A stretch of 64,000 nt of DNA from Ciborinia camelliae (lineage: Eukaryota > Ascomycota > Leotiomycetes > Helotiales > Sclerotiniaceae). The stretch is taken from NCBI GenBank assembly GCA_025890175.1, contig JANPYM010000003.1, positions 820,644-884,643 of the forward strand, in the 5' to 3' direction. The translations under genes and the position numbers were made by a program. Numbering within the stretch: position 1 is the stretch's first letter; every line of letters starts with the position of its first letter. Shown piece after piece: positions 33,188 to 44,584 of the stretch. The notes under the pieces were generated by a model. It saw only the letters and a program-made list of their open reading frames with translations, did not search any database and was not told the origin of the DNA.

Positions 33188-35372
33188 ATGGCCAAAATGG
33201 ATGAGCTTCCCTCAGAGATTATTTTCAACATTACTTCATGTTAATATACTCCTACATCTCTTTCATCAATAACGAATGCTAATATTATTACTTTATAGAT
33301 CTAGAGCCTTCGGATATCGTCAAACTACAGTTTGTTTCCCAACGATACCTCGAGCTTGGCCGCGATGATACTCTTTGGCGGGAACACTGCTTTACCCATT
33401 CCTCCTTTCTCGATAAGCTTCGCCGACGTCAAGAATTGATATCTACCGAATCCGAGGATGATTCGGGAATGCGGGATTTAGCTATAGCTCTGGCTACCAA
33501 CAATGGAACTGGCGATTCGAGGCTTCATAAACCCCGCCATGAAGCTCAGGATCTCAAAGCTAAATCCAATGAAAGGATTAGGATATTGGCGAATTGGGAT
33601 CCTAGTTATCCTACTGAGAAGGTTAAATGGTATGATGAATATATAGCAAGACATGCGCCTGTTTCAACAAGTTGGCTCCAGCAACCGAGGAATCGCGAAA
33701 GTGCGGGTCGCGAACATCTGGAAGTACGAGGAATGGCTCTGTATACACCGAGGGGAGAAACTGGAGCCACGATGGTGGTTGCGTAAGTATTTCAGGCTTC
33801 TCCTCTTCATATTCCTTTCCACCACAAGAATCGTACTGAATGTGATATCATAGACCTCTTGATGATGGCTCGATTTGTATCTGGGATATTAGTGCGAATG
33901 CGCCTAGAAGGGGTAGCATAGTTGCAAGAAGCAAATCTGGGATCCTTTCGGTCGATGAGATCCCGCAGGATCCCAAATCACGTTCAAAAATGATAAGTAC
34001 GGGTGTCACAGAATGTATCAGTGTTGACAGTACTCTAAAGAGAGCATATATTGCTGTACAAAGTGGTACGTGATACTTCTTCCGTCAAATATCACCCTCC
34101 TATGTAGTTCGCTTTCCTATGCGCGCCTTCATCTTCGCCGTTGATGTGCGCCAAGATACTGTGAACATTACTTTATCTCTAATAGCGACTGACAATGTTA
34201 CAGGCCTCGTTGAAATTGATCTCGAGACCTTACAGACGGTAAATCATGAGAAATATCTGTTTTCTATCACTGCTCTTTCCGAGGCAAAACATCCGACACC
34301 TCTCACTGTGGGAACCAATTTATCTCTCTATCTTCATGATTCTCGCCAAAAAACAAATGTTGGATCTCCCAGTCAGACTGAGCGAGTTGATTTGGTTAAC
34401 GTCACACCTGTCTCTGCAAACCAGCCCTTTAGTTTTAAAAGCTTGCTAAATCCAGAGCCAAGTCCCGAGTACGCCCATCTGTATCAGCCGGGTCCGCTCA
34501 GTATTGTGCACGTACCCAATTCGGGGGGTGAATGGAATGGTAACGGAGATATATACGTTGCTGGGCGATTTCCTAGTATACTCAATTATGATCGTAGAAA
34601 TTTTCCTAAACTTCGAGGAACGATCCATTCTGGGGCACGATTGTCTCAAATTGTTACGCTTCCGTATCCTTTTGCATCAATGGAGAAGGACCTCGCCCGT
34701 CGAGGCGAACTTTCCATGGAGCAGGTATGGCAAGCGAAGACTAGACCAGGAAAAACCTTGATTGCTTGCGGCGAGTACAATAGTAAAGGCTCGCTAGAGA
34801 TGTATGGCCTTTGCCCTGACCTAACCCTTCCCAATACACCTTCCCAGTTTTCTGCAGGGCGGCTGCAAGACTCTACCATGAAGAATCGCCAAACATCGTC
34901 CAGCTCAAAACTCTTATCTGTTGCAAATCATGGCACCCGCATTGTTGTTTCTGATGGCGGGGGTAACCTAAAGTGGTTTGAGAGAGATGGATTCACTGAA
35001 GCCCGAAGATTGAATATCGCACAGGGTTTTGTTGAAGCTCCCAGGGGTATATTTGGAACATCGGGCAATTCTTACATGGATTCAGCATCTGAAGACATCG
35101 CGATCAAGATTCTGACAACTGATTCTGGGCTCACTGAACGGCCCGCCAATGAGAACAATCTTGTTTTGTGGACAGGGGACAAAATAGGGCTGTTGAGTTT
35201 CTCTAGCAAACCCGGATTCACGGCCGACTCTTTTGAAGAAACCTCCAAAACTGCCGAAGAGGCTCTTCAGGAAAAGGAAGAACGTACCCATGCAGCAACC
35301 ATGAGAAGAGCACTGGAGATGCAGGCGAATGAGGTTAGGTACGTGAGAGGTCTAGGATTGGGGTGTGTGTGA
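33188..35372 (+). CDS. F-box protein with WD/beta-propeller-like C-terminal region
   Basis: Exons 33188-33239, 33299-33782, 33854-34065 and 34204-35372 encode 638 residues; introns of 59, 71 and 138 nt. The first join gives ELPSEIIFNITSYLEPSDIVKLQFVSQRYLEL, a clear F-box at about residues 4-45, ending in DDTLWREHC. The middle (about 60-175) is charged and helical. Later parts have propeller-like strands such as DGSICIWDIS, NLKWFERDG and NNLVLWTGDKIGLLSF. F-box proteins recruit substrates to the Skp1-cullin-1 ubiquitin ligase; the target here is unknown. The first donor is GTTAAT, weaker than usual, but splicing there is needed to complete the F-box. Start at 33188 (MAKMDELPSE); the ATG three codons later is also possible. 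SCF activity links it loosely to CSN7 in the same window, without implying a direct partnership. Confidence 0.82.
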
Positions 35373-37723
35373 CGTCTTTAGCGGGTTACTCTCCCCAAAC
35401 ATTTTCTCAATAATGTTGACTCAAGCTGGACATTTGAGACGTAGTCGGGGTCAATGGTCCGTATATTCTCGCTGCACAGCAACGAAATGGGCATTGTACA
35501 TACGCATTATCCTCGATTTTTAGACCATTTGATATGGTCAGGCGATATCTGCCAGCACAACAGGAAATCCACGATGTACCCTGTGATACCGGGCCAAGTT
35601 CCCAGGACCACATTTTGTGAGATGTTGACCAACTTGACCACAGCTTTCACAAAAGGCTCTAATTGTCAAAAGTGAAAGATTGCCTGTACTCGTATGCCGA
35701 TCGGAGAATAAGGCTGTACGATTTCACGGGTCCTTGTTCGACGGAACTCGAAATCTGGACCTTCAAAACTGTGAGATGTGAGATGAAGTTCATACCTAGT
35801 TCTAGGGTAATGTGGGGATCGCTGGGGTACTCGCTCCTTACCACGTGTTTACATATGGCTTCATAGGTATCAAGCATTTACCTTGTATGGAGGGTTTCGA
35901 AGATTGTGAGACATTTTGGGACGAAGATCATGTATGAATGATGTATCTCACGTATCTCTCACGTCGCTCTCACGTATCTCATATTTTTCGGGTCATTTCT
36001 CCAGGGTATGGATGGTAGGCATTGGTAGCCTTGTTACTCGGATATGCGGTCCTATACATACAACTTATTGGACTGTTGTGAGTCGTGACTAGCTCCTCTC
36101 GTACTTACTTACATAGCTCCCTAGGTATCCTGGGTCTTTTGCAGGGCGGTACGACTTTGACTACCATGTCATGATCAACGAGGGCCCCAAAAAATAATAA
36201 TCAAATAAAACACAAAGGATTTGAGCTGTGAACAGGATGGTGGCGATCAAATGAAAAAGATGTAGCTAGCATGTGTGGTCACTGGTTTGTGAATTGTAAT
36301 AAGTGATGTTGGAAAAGGTGTCAGATTAGAAACCATTAGATTGATTTTCGACCTATCACTTCAAACGAGGCGAACCATTCGGCAACAAGATCAGATTAAA
36401 GTTACATTAGCGTCAGGGAAAGCTGGAGTGGTCCTGGCCCTGAATTAGATGGATTGATAGATTTCCAAAGAAGAATACGATCTGCTCAATAAATTATAAA
36501 TTATAATAAATGCAGACTATATTATATAGTAGTAATACGGGAATAGGAAGACATCATATATACATACTGTACTAATAAAGTAGTAGTAAGTAGCAACTCT
36601 TGTATGTAGACTGTATGTATATAGTATGTCGCTAAGTATATAATACATATTAATATTTCTCACTGCTACCTACCTAGGTTTGGTAATTGGAAGGTTAAGT
36701 TGCAACAATAGGTGCCTAGGTAGGTAAGGAGTAGAAATTAGTTCAATATATGAATATAATGGAATGGAATGAACTTTACGAGGCAACTACAACGGCACAG
36801 CACGAACGTACACATATACACATACACATGCACACACACATTTGTTAAGGAGGCTAACAACGAAACCGGTACTGTACCTGTACTTTACTTTCTTACATTC
36901 AATACAATTCAATTCAATTCAATTTCACTCCATCCATCCATACAGTCAGTCTCTTTTTCCTTCCCCTTTGAATAATCTCACACATCATGATTCATCCACC
37001 ATCCATCATCCAGCATTCATCATTCATGACATGAGGCGAGGCGGTGTGTAACTTTTTCACTGCTCTACTTGGGGGTTTCGGATCGCCCGTTGTCATTGCA
37101 CACGCTGCACGCAGTACAGTACACCTACAGTACACGCACACACCAGCACCAAAAATACCCCCAAACTAAAAAATATTATTCACAACCTTGGAAATTTCCA
37201 TTTCCGCATCATCCGTTCATCAATGATCTACGATTCGCAAGTGAAAGAATCGTTTGAGACTCGAGAGTTGAAGGATGATGGTTGTTGGATCCCTTCTCCG
37301 CATCTGACGTTTCCTCGCACTTATCCGCTTCCATATCATATCAATTGAGGTGGTATATGTCAACGTTTTTGGGCAAGCAAAGTCTTAGTAGTGAATCGCA
37401 AAAGATATTCTTTCAGCCTCATGCGATCGATTGTTTTGGGGATAATAAAACCACGAAAAAGCAAATTCATAAACTCATAGTGTCATTTCGTTTCCCTTAT
37501 GTATTTCGAGAGCTCTGCCTGCATCTTGGAAGCGGTGACAGGGCTAATTCAATATTAACCCGAGTAAGCCTCACTGTGCATGCGTCGTGTGGCATATGCA
37601 GCTGCTGCAGCTCCTCATAGTAGTGCGAGCTTGGTCCCAAAAATAATATACACCAGCTTACTTTCCACTTCCTCCCAAGGTCACCAATTCCGTATTCCGT
37701 CCGTTCTTTTTCCTTTATTCTTC
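35373..37723. other. 2.3-kb intergenic region
   Basis: No supported gene. Features are a CACGTATCTC cluster (about 35945-35980), an AT-rich stretch (about 36480-36660), TACCTACCTAGG motifs (about 36665-36730), a CA-rich run (about 36810-36840) and a CAATT repeat (about 36900-36922). Short open frames here show no domain. An ATG at 37580 is in frame with the next gene and is discussed there. Confidence 0.5.
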
Positions 37724-38854
37724 ATGGCTACTGCTTCTATGAAGAGAAGCGCAAGTACGGATGGTAAAAGGTCACACTCGCGGCATCGCTATGAAAAAGT
37801 CAAGGCAAAACTCCAAAGAGATCCTGGGTTACAGCGAGAACGACCCGGTCCGAGTACTTCGCAGCTTCGGCCTCCTACACGGCAGATATTGCAATACCAT
37901 CGTCGAATACCTGCCTCGATGAAAACACCCCTTCCACATGTTCCCTCTCCCACGCCGTCTCTTGATGTTTACGTCGCTCCGGCCATGGAACGAACTCTTT
38001 CCGGGGACTCCATCGTTTCCGATCACAATATTTCCATTCCCCCTCCTGCTATACACGATAATACAATCTTGAGCGACGACCAAGCCGCCAATCTCATTCA
38101 GCAACATTTTCACTATGATCCCCCACCAGATCATTTCCATCTCGAGTGTGAACTCCAACATCTTCTCCTCAGGGTCCATCTATCAGACCGCGCTATAGAC
38201 CGCATCATCTACCTCATCGACACGATCTTCTTCCACCATTCCCTCCACAACCGCGTGCGTCTCTCCTGGTCCTCACCCTCCCAACCTCGCTACTCATCGG
38301 AACTCATCGGCACCACCGCTCTCCGTCTCGCTTCCTTCGGCGGCTTCGAAACTTTAATCGTTCTCTCCGAACCCATCCTCCGAGATCCTAAATACGATCG
38401 TAGATTGTTGTTAAGTGCTCTCCTGCATGAACTCGTGCATTGCTATCTCTTTGTCAAATGTGGATTCGGAGCCAAGGAAATGGGCGGCCACACGGATGGT
38501 TTCCATCGCGTCGTGGGCGTCATCGATGCGTGGGTTGAGAGGTGGATCGCGAGGGATTGGTTGAGGTTGTGTAGCATGAGGGCGAATTTGGAATTTTTTA
38601 GAGTGTCGAGGGAGGTGCCGTTGTCGATGTCGATGTCGATGTCGGGGCCCGGGCAGCAGGTCTTATATACACATAAGATTAATCCTTTGAGGTTGGGGTC
38701 GGCGATTGGGGATTGGAGGAATGGGGAGCGCGAACACGAGAGCGAACACGAGAGGATCTGGGGGGAAATCCATCATCATCTTGGCCAGCATCCTCACGCG
38801 GGTTGTGGACAGAGTCCTGGGCCTGGCACGGAGAGGGCCTGGGGCGTCTGCTAG
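37724..38854 (+). CDS. SprT-like zinc metalloprotease-family protein, paralogue A
   Basis: One exon of 376 residues from MATASMKRSAST. The N-terminal 120 residues are basic and disordered. A helical region (about 130-190) leads to a SprT-like core: YSSELIGTTALRLASFGGFETLIVLSEPIL, then LLSALLHELVHCYLFVKCG with HExxH at residues 235-239, and a third candidate ligand at His256 in GGHTDGFHRVV. Spartan/SprT-type proteases cut proteins crosslinked to DNA; other family members have unknown roles. The usual zinc-ribbon after the core is not visible, and the tail is His/Glu-rich. An upstream in-frame ATG at 37580 would add 48 residues with many Ala and Ser, possibly a targeting sequence; I prefer 37724 because the upstream part is CT-rich leader-like DNA. 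A second SprT-like gene faces it at 40533-42020. Confidence 0.75.
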   Translation: MATASMKRSASTDGKRSHSRHRYEKVKAKLQRDPGLQRERPGPSTSQLRPPTRQILQYHRRIPASMKTPLPHVPSPTPSLDVYVAPAMERTLSGDSIVSDHNISIPPPAIHDNTILSDDQAANLIQQHFHYDPPPDHFHLECELQHLLLRVHLSDRAIDRIIYLIDTIFFHHSLHNRVRLSWSSPSQPRYSSELIGTTALRLASFGGFETLIVLSEPILRDPKYDRRLLLSALLHELVHCYLFVKCGFGAKEMGGHTDGFHRVVGVIDAWVERWIARDWLRLCSMRANLEFFRVSREVPLSMSMSMSGPGQQVLYTHKINPLRLGSAIGDWRNGEREHESEHERIWGEIHHHLGQHPHAGCGQSPGPGTERAWGVC

Positions 38855-40532
38855 GAATGTTTCACTCACTCACTCCATACGTTTCGTCGCGGTTGATGGG
38901 GTGTGGAAGGGGCTTTCGATTTCCATCACTCTTAACTTTTACACACGTGAGGACCCCGGGGTATTTTGGGTGGCTAACTATTTTTACGTTGCTTTTTTTT
39001 CTCTTCTTCCTCTGTTGTTATTGTTGTTATTGTTGTTGTTATTCTTTTTGACACTAGATTTATTATTTCCCCTCCCTTCCCCTTTCTCCCCCTTCTTCCA
39101 TAATTATCTGTTTACTGCATCGGATCGGATCGATTATATTTACATGGCATTGCTTTCAGCGCGGCGAAAGGGTGGGACACACACACCCACGCATTATCTG
39201 TTTTGAATTTGAATTTGTATTTGAATTTGAATTGGCATCATTGGGTGCAGGTGCATTTAGAAGGCGTTTTTGGTGGAATTTGGGATGGCTGGGCTAGGTT
39301 AGGCTTGGCTTGGCTTGGCTGGGATGTTTAGGAGGGGGTTTTTTTATCTTGGTTTGATTGGTCTTGATTGGTTGTTGGGTTTTGTTTTGTGTTGTGTTGC
39401 GTTGTGTTGTGAGGTTGTGTTGTTTGTATATGCTAAAAGTTAATCGTGGATGGATTGGGGATTGGGGATTGGGGATTGGCAGAGGAAAAAGGAGGGGGGG
39501 AGATGGAGGGGTGGAGGGATGATGAAATGGTGAAATGGCATATCTTGATATGTATCTTGATATATGAAATAAATCATGGGGTATGGGATATAAGATATAA
39601 GCAATAGGATCTTTGTATATATATATATATATTTAAACACCTAACTCTACCTACCTTACCTACCTACCTTACCTACCTTACCTACCTTACCTACCTTACC
39701 TACCTTACCTACCTTACCTACCTTACCTACCTTACCTACCTTACCTACCTTACCTACCCAACTCTACCTCTACCTACCTACCTTACCTACCTTACCTACC
39801 TCTACCTACCCAACTCTACCTCTACCTACCTACCTTACCTACCTACGTTTTTCTTTTCATTTTCATTCTATTTCTATTTCTATCTCTATCTATTCTTGCA
39901 GTGAGTGCTACTGATAGAAATGTATGGATGGATAGGTTAGGTATATAGTATAGCTGGAGATAGATAGTTTTCATTTCATAAATATTTTTACTTTTTTTAG
40001 AAGAAACCTGGAAATCATCTACGGGTGTTTTGATTTGGATTTTGATTTTGATTATCGAACGAAGCATAATTCTTTTATTCATTACCCACATGGCTAGAAA
40101 ATTAGAAATCAAAATTGCCTCCGGTGAATAGGCAAAAGGTTTTTCATCTTGTTGGCGAGTATATTGGTATATTATATATTATATATTTTATTTCTTTTGT
40201 ATGCGAGGTAAAGTCACGGGGAATCGGGATATGGCATTGAGAGAGGAAAAGAGGGGGGAGTCATTTTATGGCACGGGGTACGGTTACCCTGGGAATGGAG
40301 ATTGATTGGGGAGGGGAGGGTTTCGGGGATTCATTACCTTCTTGTTCACTTCATTGTTTCTATGGATTGATGCCAAACTTTTGTTCACTTCACTTCACTT
40401 CACTTCACTTCACAATCACATACATAAGAAATAATACTCAATAATCAATGCAATAAAATAATTAAAATTGAAATAAAGGTTTACCTACCAACCCAATTTA
40501 AAGAAAACCAATACTTACTCTCTCTCTCTCTC
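38855..40532. other. Convergent region between the two SprT-like genes
   Basis: It contains TTGTTG and TTGGCTT repeats (about 39010-39040, 39300-39420), the large TTACCTACC minisatellite (own entry), a CACTT repeat (about 40385-40412) and a CTCTCT run (about 40518-40532). No coding motif. Confidence 0.5.
39649..39844. repeat. 9-bp minisatellite TTACCTACC
   Basis: About 195 bp of TTACCTACC repeats, interrupted by CAACTCTACC variants that themselves recur at about 39758 and 39808. It is the longest array of the TACCTA-type motif that is scattered through the intergenic DNA of this window. Confidence 0.9.
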
Positions 40533-42020
40533 TTACAACAACCCCTTCAGCACCTTGGCCGTCTCATCCAAATTCCAAAACTTCTGCAGATCCAAAACGC
40601 TAGCCTTAGCCACAACCTTCAAGGCCTTACTTGACACGACCTTCTTCCTCTTCTGCGCATTCGGATCATCATTATGTTTCTCCCTCAAGATGAGGGAATC
40701 GCGAGTCCGGCTCTGTAGATCCGCATACGTGCGTTTCCTGACCTCGAGCGCGATCCTGTGGCGCACGGAATCCGAGGCGTGAACGTTCTTGTTCGGATTG
40801 ACGTTGCGTTGGAGATAGGGGTACGAGGATCTTCTCATGCTGGTGTGTGCCGCTTGCGCTTGTTTGCTGCGGCCGGTATGAGGGGCGCGACGGGCGAGCA
40901 GGAAGTTGGGCGTGCTGAGCGGAGGCGGCGGGGGATTTTTTCGCGAGATCCGTTTGAAGAGGCCTTGCCAATGGGAGCGGATGCTGGTGACGCGGAGGTC
41001 CTGGAGGATGCGGATTCGGGCTTCCTTGATCTTCTTATCTCTTTCCGGTCTTCCTTTTTCCCAGGCCTCGCGCGCTTCTCTTTCTTCTTCTTCCCGTTCC
41101 CACATTTCCTGCTCCAATCTCTCCATCTCCTCTTCTTTTTCCCGCTCGATCCTCTCTTTCTCCGCTTTCTCTTCGAGGAAGACGTGCGTGTACCAATCCA
41201 TCTCGCGATTCACCACCTCGCCGTCCATGCCCAGCTTCTCCAAATCTACATACCAAAGATCCTTATCCGCAGTAACCAATTCTAATCCCAGGGCTTCTTC
41301 CCTGCCGAGTCTAAGATCCATTCGCAAGCCATATCGTACAAACCTCTCGATGCTGCGCGAGGCATTGAGCCAGTGAAGCCCATGGCCGGTCATGCCACTC
41401 TCCTCAAACTCCAAATTCTTCCTCCGGCAAGAAAAATTACACTTACAAACATAGATGCTAAAAAACGCATGCACCATCTCATGCAACATGGTGCCCAAAT
41501 AATTCCTCAACAGCACCACCGCCTCCGCCTCGGTCTTCGGCGCCGGGTACCGCACAAATACGCTAATATGACAGCGCACGTTATGAATCGTGGTATCTTT
41601 TTCCGCCCGCTTATCCACCGTCGAGCCCAACACACATCGCGCCCTCTGTTGGGCATTCGGTTCCTGGAGTGTCATCGTGCACCTAAGAGCATTTAGTCCG
41701 CCACCAAAAATCATGTTGTTGAAGTATTCAAAATAGAGATCGAGGAGATGTTGTTCCGTCTTACCTTTTAACCACGGACTCTTGACCACCTTCCGTAGAT
41801 CCGAGAGGTTCGAGGCGTTCCAGTTTTCTTTGATTCTTTGGAAGGGATCGTGTGGTGGGTTGCCCGTGGGGCCTTGCAGACAATTCGCGATGTTGTCGGC
41901 GATGAGGTCGGCGGCTTGCGAGTAGGTACAGCAGAGGGGTGGGAGGGAGCTGAGGGCGCGGTCGCCGCCCCAGAGGATGCGGCGCGCGGCGTAGGGGTTA
42001 AGGTGACAATCGTGAATCAT
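40533..42020 (-). CDS. SprT-like zinc metalloprotease-family protein, paralogue B
   Basis: One exon of 495 residues beginning MIHDCHLNPYAARR. The SprT-like core spans about residues 65-230: WLKGKTEQHLLDLYFEYFNNMIFGGGL, then YLGTMLHEMVHAFFSIYVC with HExxH at 180-184 and a downstream His213 in MTGHGLHWLNAS. A Cys-x-Cys...Cys insert (CKCNFSC, 192-198) sits between them. A long charged segment (about 285-350), rich in Glu/Arg, should form a coiled coil or single helix. The C-terminal 140 residues are basic, with KRKKVVSSK resembling a nuclear localisation signal. SprT-like proteases act on DNA-protein crosslinks; whether this one does is inference. A GTAAGT donor lies upstream on the minus strand at about 42052 but no matching acceptor precedes the ATG, so a single exon is chosen. 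Confidence 0.8.
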   Translation of the reverse strand: MIHDCHLNPYAARRILWGGDRALSSLPPLCCTYSQAADLIADNIANCLQGPTGNPPHDPFQRIKENWNASNLSDLRKVVKSPWLKGKTEQHLLDLYFEYFNNMIFGGGLNALRCTMTLQEPNAQQRARCVLGSTVDKRAEKDTTIHNVRCHISVFVRYPAPKTEAEAVVLLRNYLGTMLHEMVHAFFSIYVCKCNFSCRRKNLEFEESGMTGHGLHWLNASRSIERFVRYGLRMDLRLGREEALGLELVTADKDLWYVDLEKLGMDGEVVNREMDWYTHVFLEEKAEKERIEREKEEEMERLEQEMWEREEEEREAREAWEKGRPERDKKIKEARIRILQDLRVTSIRSHWQGLFKRISRKNPPPPPLSTPNFLLARRAPHTGRSKQAQAAHTSMRRSSYPYLQRNVNPNKNVHASDSVRHRIALEVRKRTYADLQSRTRDSLILREKHNDDPNAQKRKKVVSSKALKVVAKASVLDLQKFWNLDETAKVLKGLL

Positions 42021-43183
42021 ATTGAGAGATCAAAATGAGAGAAAAATAAACTTACCTCCTCTTGAAATGAAGGGATTTTGACTTGGGAACCTGCCCAAAT
42101 GTCGTAATTTAGAATAGGAAATTGGTGTTACTGACCTAGTTATTGATTGTGTTTGAATGGGGGGTATGGAAATGAGTGTCCCCTTGAATATTTTGCTTGT
42201 AATGACGACCGGTGTGGGTGTCGTGAACGTAGAATGGTTTTCTGCTTAAAATGAATTGCTAGAATGATGGTATGTATCAAAATGTAGCAAGAAACGATGG
42301 CAAGCAAACTTTTTAAAATAAAAATACGTGAGGAGAGACCAGACAATGGGATTGTCGAGGGATATATATTGAAGAGAACAAAGAAGGAACAAAGACACTC
42401 AAGTAATGAAAGGGGGCCTTTCAAGGCTGCCAAGTGCTCAAAGAATCACACTTTACTATATTTAGAGTCCTTTGTGCTCGATATCTTGAGAAAGAGAATG
42501 GCGATGGCCCTTTCACGCGGATAAAGAACACATCAATCCATCCTTTCAGACACTCGATTCTGAAGGACTGCCCAATAACCGGGTATTCTCTCCCCTCCCC
42601 CCATGAATACATGTGGGTATGTCGAGGTAACAGTTGAAAGCCACCAAGCCCGAGGGCAATGACCACATTGTTACTAAGGGAACGGAACAATAGGAAAGCG
42701 AGTAGGGTAGCAGGACAAGTTTTACATCTTAAGTTGTTGAACATTCAAGCGTTAAGATATTGTTTTGGGAGTGATGTTTTTAATATAGAGTTTAATATTA
42801 GAGGGAGACATAAGAGTAAAACTAATACGTAAGCGGCGTTGGGCATTGCCACCTTGACTTCAAGAAGGAAATGCAAAGGTTTCCATACTCTAATGTCGTT
42901 TGCATGCTTGGATACAATGATTGCAGGTACCAATTTCAGATCCCATCAACCAACTATACACACATGATTTCTTCATCAACCCGACGCAGAAATTGGATTC
43001 AGAAGGCTTATCTCATTTTCGCTATCTACTTTACCCCATTTTAATAGAATAAAAGCAGGGTGATCATCACGATCTTGCCAACGCCAAATCACATGACCAT
43101 GCTCATTTGAATGTGCAATCAATGCTTATATTGTCTCATCCACTGCTTGAATCCATCATCTAACCCATTCTTAGTTCAACCAT
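42021..43183. other. Intergenic region between paralogue B and eL38
   Basis: Minus-strand open frames at 42421-42744 and around 42745-42850 are hydrophobic but show no family, and one lacks an ATG. A small membrane-protein gene cannot be excluded. Nothing else is seen. Confidence 0.45.
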
Positions 43184-43742
43184 TTATGCGACTCTCTTTC
43201 CCTTAGCGTTCTTCTTTGGGGTATCGGCAATGGTGAGGTCTGGGGCTTATGTTAGTAGATTATTCGGACTAGGGAAATGAGTGGTCATCATACTAGGTGG
43301 AAGACTTTGCTTCAACTTCTCGGCCTTCTCCAAATCCTTAAGGACAAGGGTGTACAAGTACTTTTGGCATCTGACCTTGATCTTGATGGAGCTGGTCTTT
43401 CCGGCATTCTTCTTTATGCGGGCGGCTAGTGTGTACTATGTTAGCTTCCCGTAGCTTCCTTGATCGCTCCGTCCCGCAAGTCCATCCGTTTTTCAATTGC
43501 CCAATCCGCCCCTAGCTTTCCGGTATTTGAGATTGAAGAAAATCCGTGGAACCAAAGGGTAGAATAGAATGATAAACACATACAGGAAGCATCCTTGCGT
43601 CTGCAAATCTCCAAGAACTGTTTAACTCAATATTAGCCTCTATTCCAACTTCATCTCAAATGTCCTTCCCCTTCTCAATTCCCACCACCAAATTCAACAG
43701 GAAAGAACTCACGGATTTGATGTCGGTGATTTCGCGAGGCAT
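43184..43742 (-). CDS. rpl38: 60S ribosomal protein eL38
   Basis: Four exons (minus) 43742-43713, 43617-43584, 43425-43294 and 43245-43184 encode 85 residues; introns of 95, 158 and 48 nt. The joined protein starts [28 protein letters not shown] and continues [32 protein letters not shown], which is eL38 throughout, with a Lys-rich end [10 protein letters not shown]. The family is about 70-85 residues. The final exon join gives [14 protein letters not shown]; the acceptor there (CATAAG) has a CTAAC branch point close upstream. eL38 is a small component of the 60S subunit. It is divergent from the 88-residue gene starting at 44132, with 389 bp between. Confidence 0.95.
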
Positions 43743-44131
43743 TTTGACGGAGTTATTGGTCGAAGATTGGTGAAAAAATCGGGTATTGCGAAAGAGAATA
43801 ACAGGAATCGGAACTTCGCGATATGAGGTTGTTGATGTGGAAATTCGGGATTGTGTGAAGATTAGTAAGCCAACTCGGTTATGATTGTATGGAAGGGTTT
43901 TTTGATCGATAAGATGCATGGGCCATTGGGTGTGGCGTTAGTTGTGGCTGTCGTGGCTTTCATGGCGAGGTCAAGCAATTGGTTTAGGCAAACACTTCTC
44001 TGAATAGCACTACTTATTAACGTCCTGACGGAAAATCAGACTTTGGGAGCTTTTCTTCAACTTAGTGAATAAATCAAAAGTTGTGTTAAGAAGAAAAGTC
44101 TTGTCAAGTAACGCCACCCCCTCTATCAAAG
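43743..44131. promoter_or_regulatory. Shared divergent promoter of eL38 and the 88-aa protein gene
   Basis: 389 bp between the two opposite start codons; nothing else is coded here. No specific factor site was identified with confidence. Confidence 0.5.
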
Positions 44132-44584
44132 ATGCCTACCCCGTTAGACAGGGCTCTAAGCTCCAAAGTAAGTTTTGAATCACTCCAGGGCTTTCAACAT
44201 TGGAGACATTCAACTAATATATTACATTTATATAGAATGCAGTACTCGCTTTCACGGGTATCGTGACTGCGGCTGCAGCCTGGTCCATCTGGGGCACAGA
44301 TATGTTTCCAAAGGAGGAAGATCCCACTGGTGGTAAGTATCACTCAGTCGTCAGCTGATCATACGATATTAATCGGCAATAGATCCAGCAACATGGTCAA
44401 GAGAAGAATTACGAAGATGGTTGGCAGCTGTTAGTACACTCGAAGCTCTTCTCTTCTTCAAATTATCACTCGTCGAAATTAACCATATCATCTACAGAGA
44501 GATCTCCATCCACAAAGCAAAGATACTGAAGAGCAGTTGTTGGAGAGGGTCAAAGCAAATTTACGAGTACCAAGAAAACCATGA
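44132..44584 (+). CDS. 88-residue single-pass membrane microprotein with Ish1-like helix pair
   Basis: Four short exons, 44132-44167, 44236-44332, 44383-44429 and 44498-44584, join to 88 residues; introns of 68, 50 and 68 nt all have good GT(A/T)AG donors and AG acceptors. The protein starts MPTPLDRALSSKNAV, has one hydrophobic helix at about residues 14-31 (AVLAFTGIVTAAAAWSIW), then an acidic linker and DPATWSREELRRWLAARDLHP, a W...L..WL pattern like Ish1/SAP-type helix-turn motifs, ending LLERVKANLRVPRKP. The fit of four exons in one continuous frame with sensible protein at each join is strong evidence for a real gene. Function is unknown; a small organelle or ER membrane protein is likely. 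It shares a promoter region with eL38. Confidence 0.8.

Noticed and set aside
34119..34203. ATG at 34119 as start of a 417-residue protein
   Set aside because: This ATG lies within the third intron of the F-box gene; splicing 34065 to 34204 joins the upstream exons in frame.
38706..39206. Two overlapping open frames past the end of SprT-like gene A
   Set aside because: Alternative frames of the gene end and its T-rich 3' flank; no continuity of homology.
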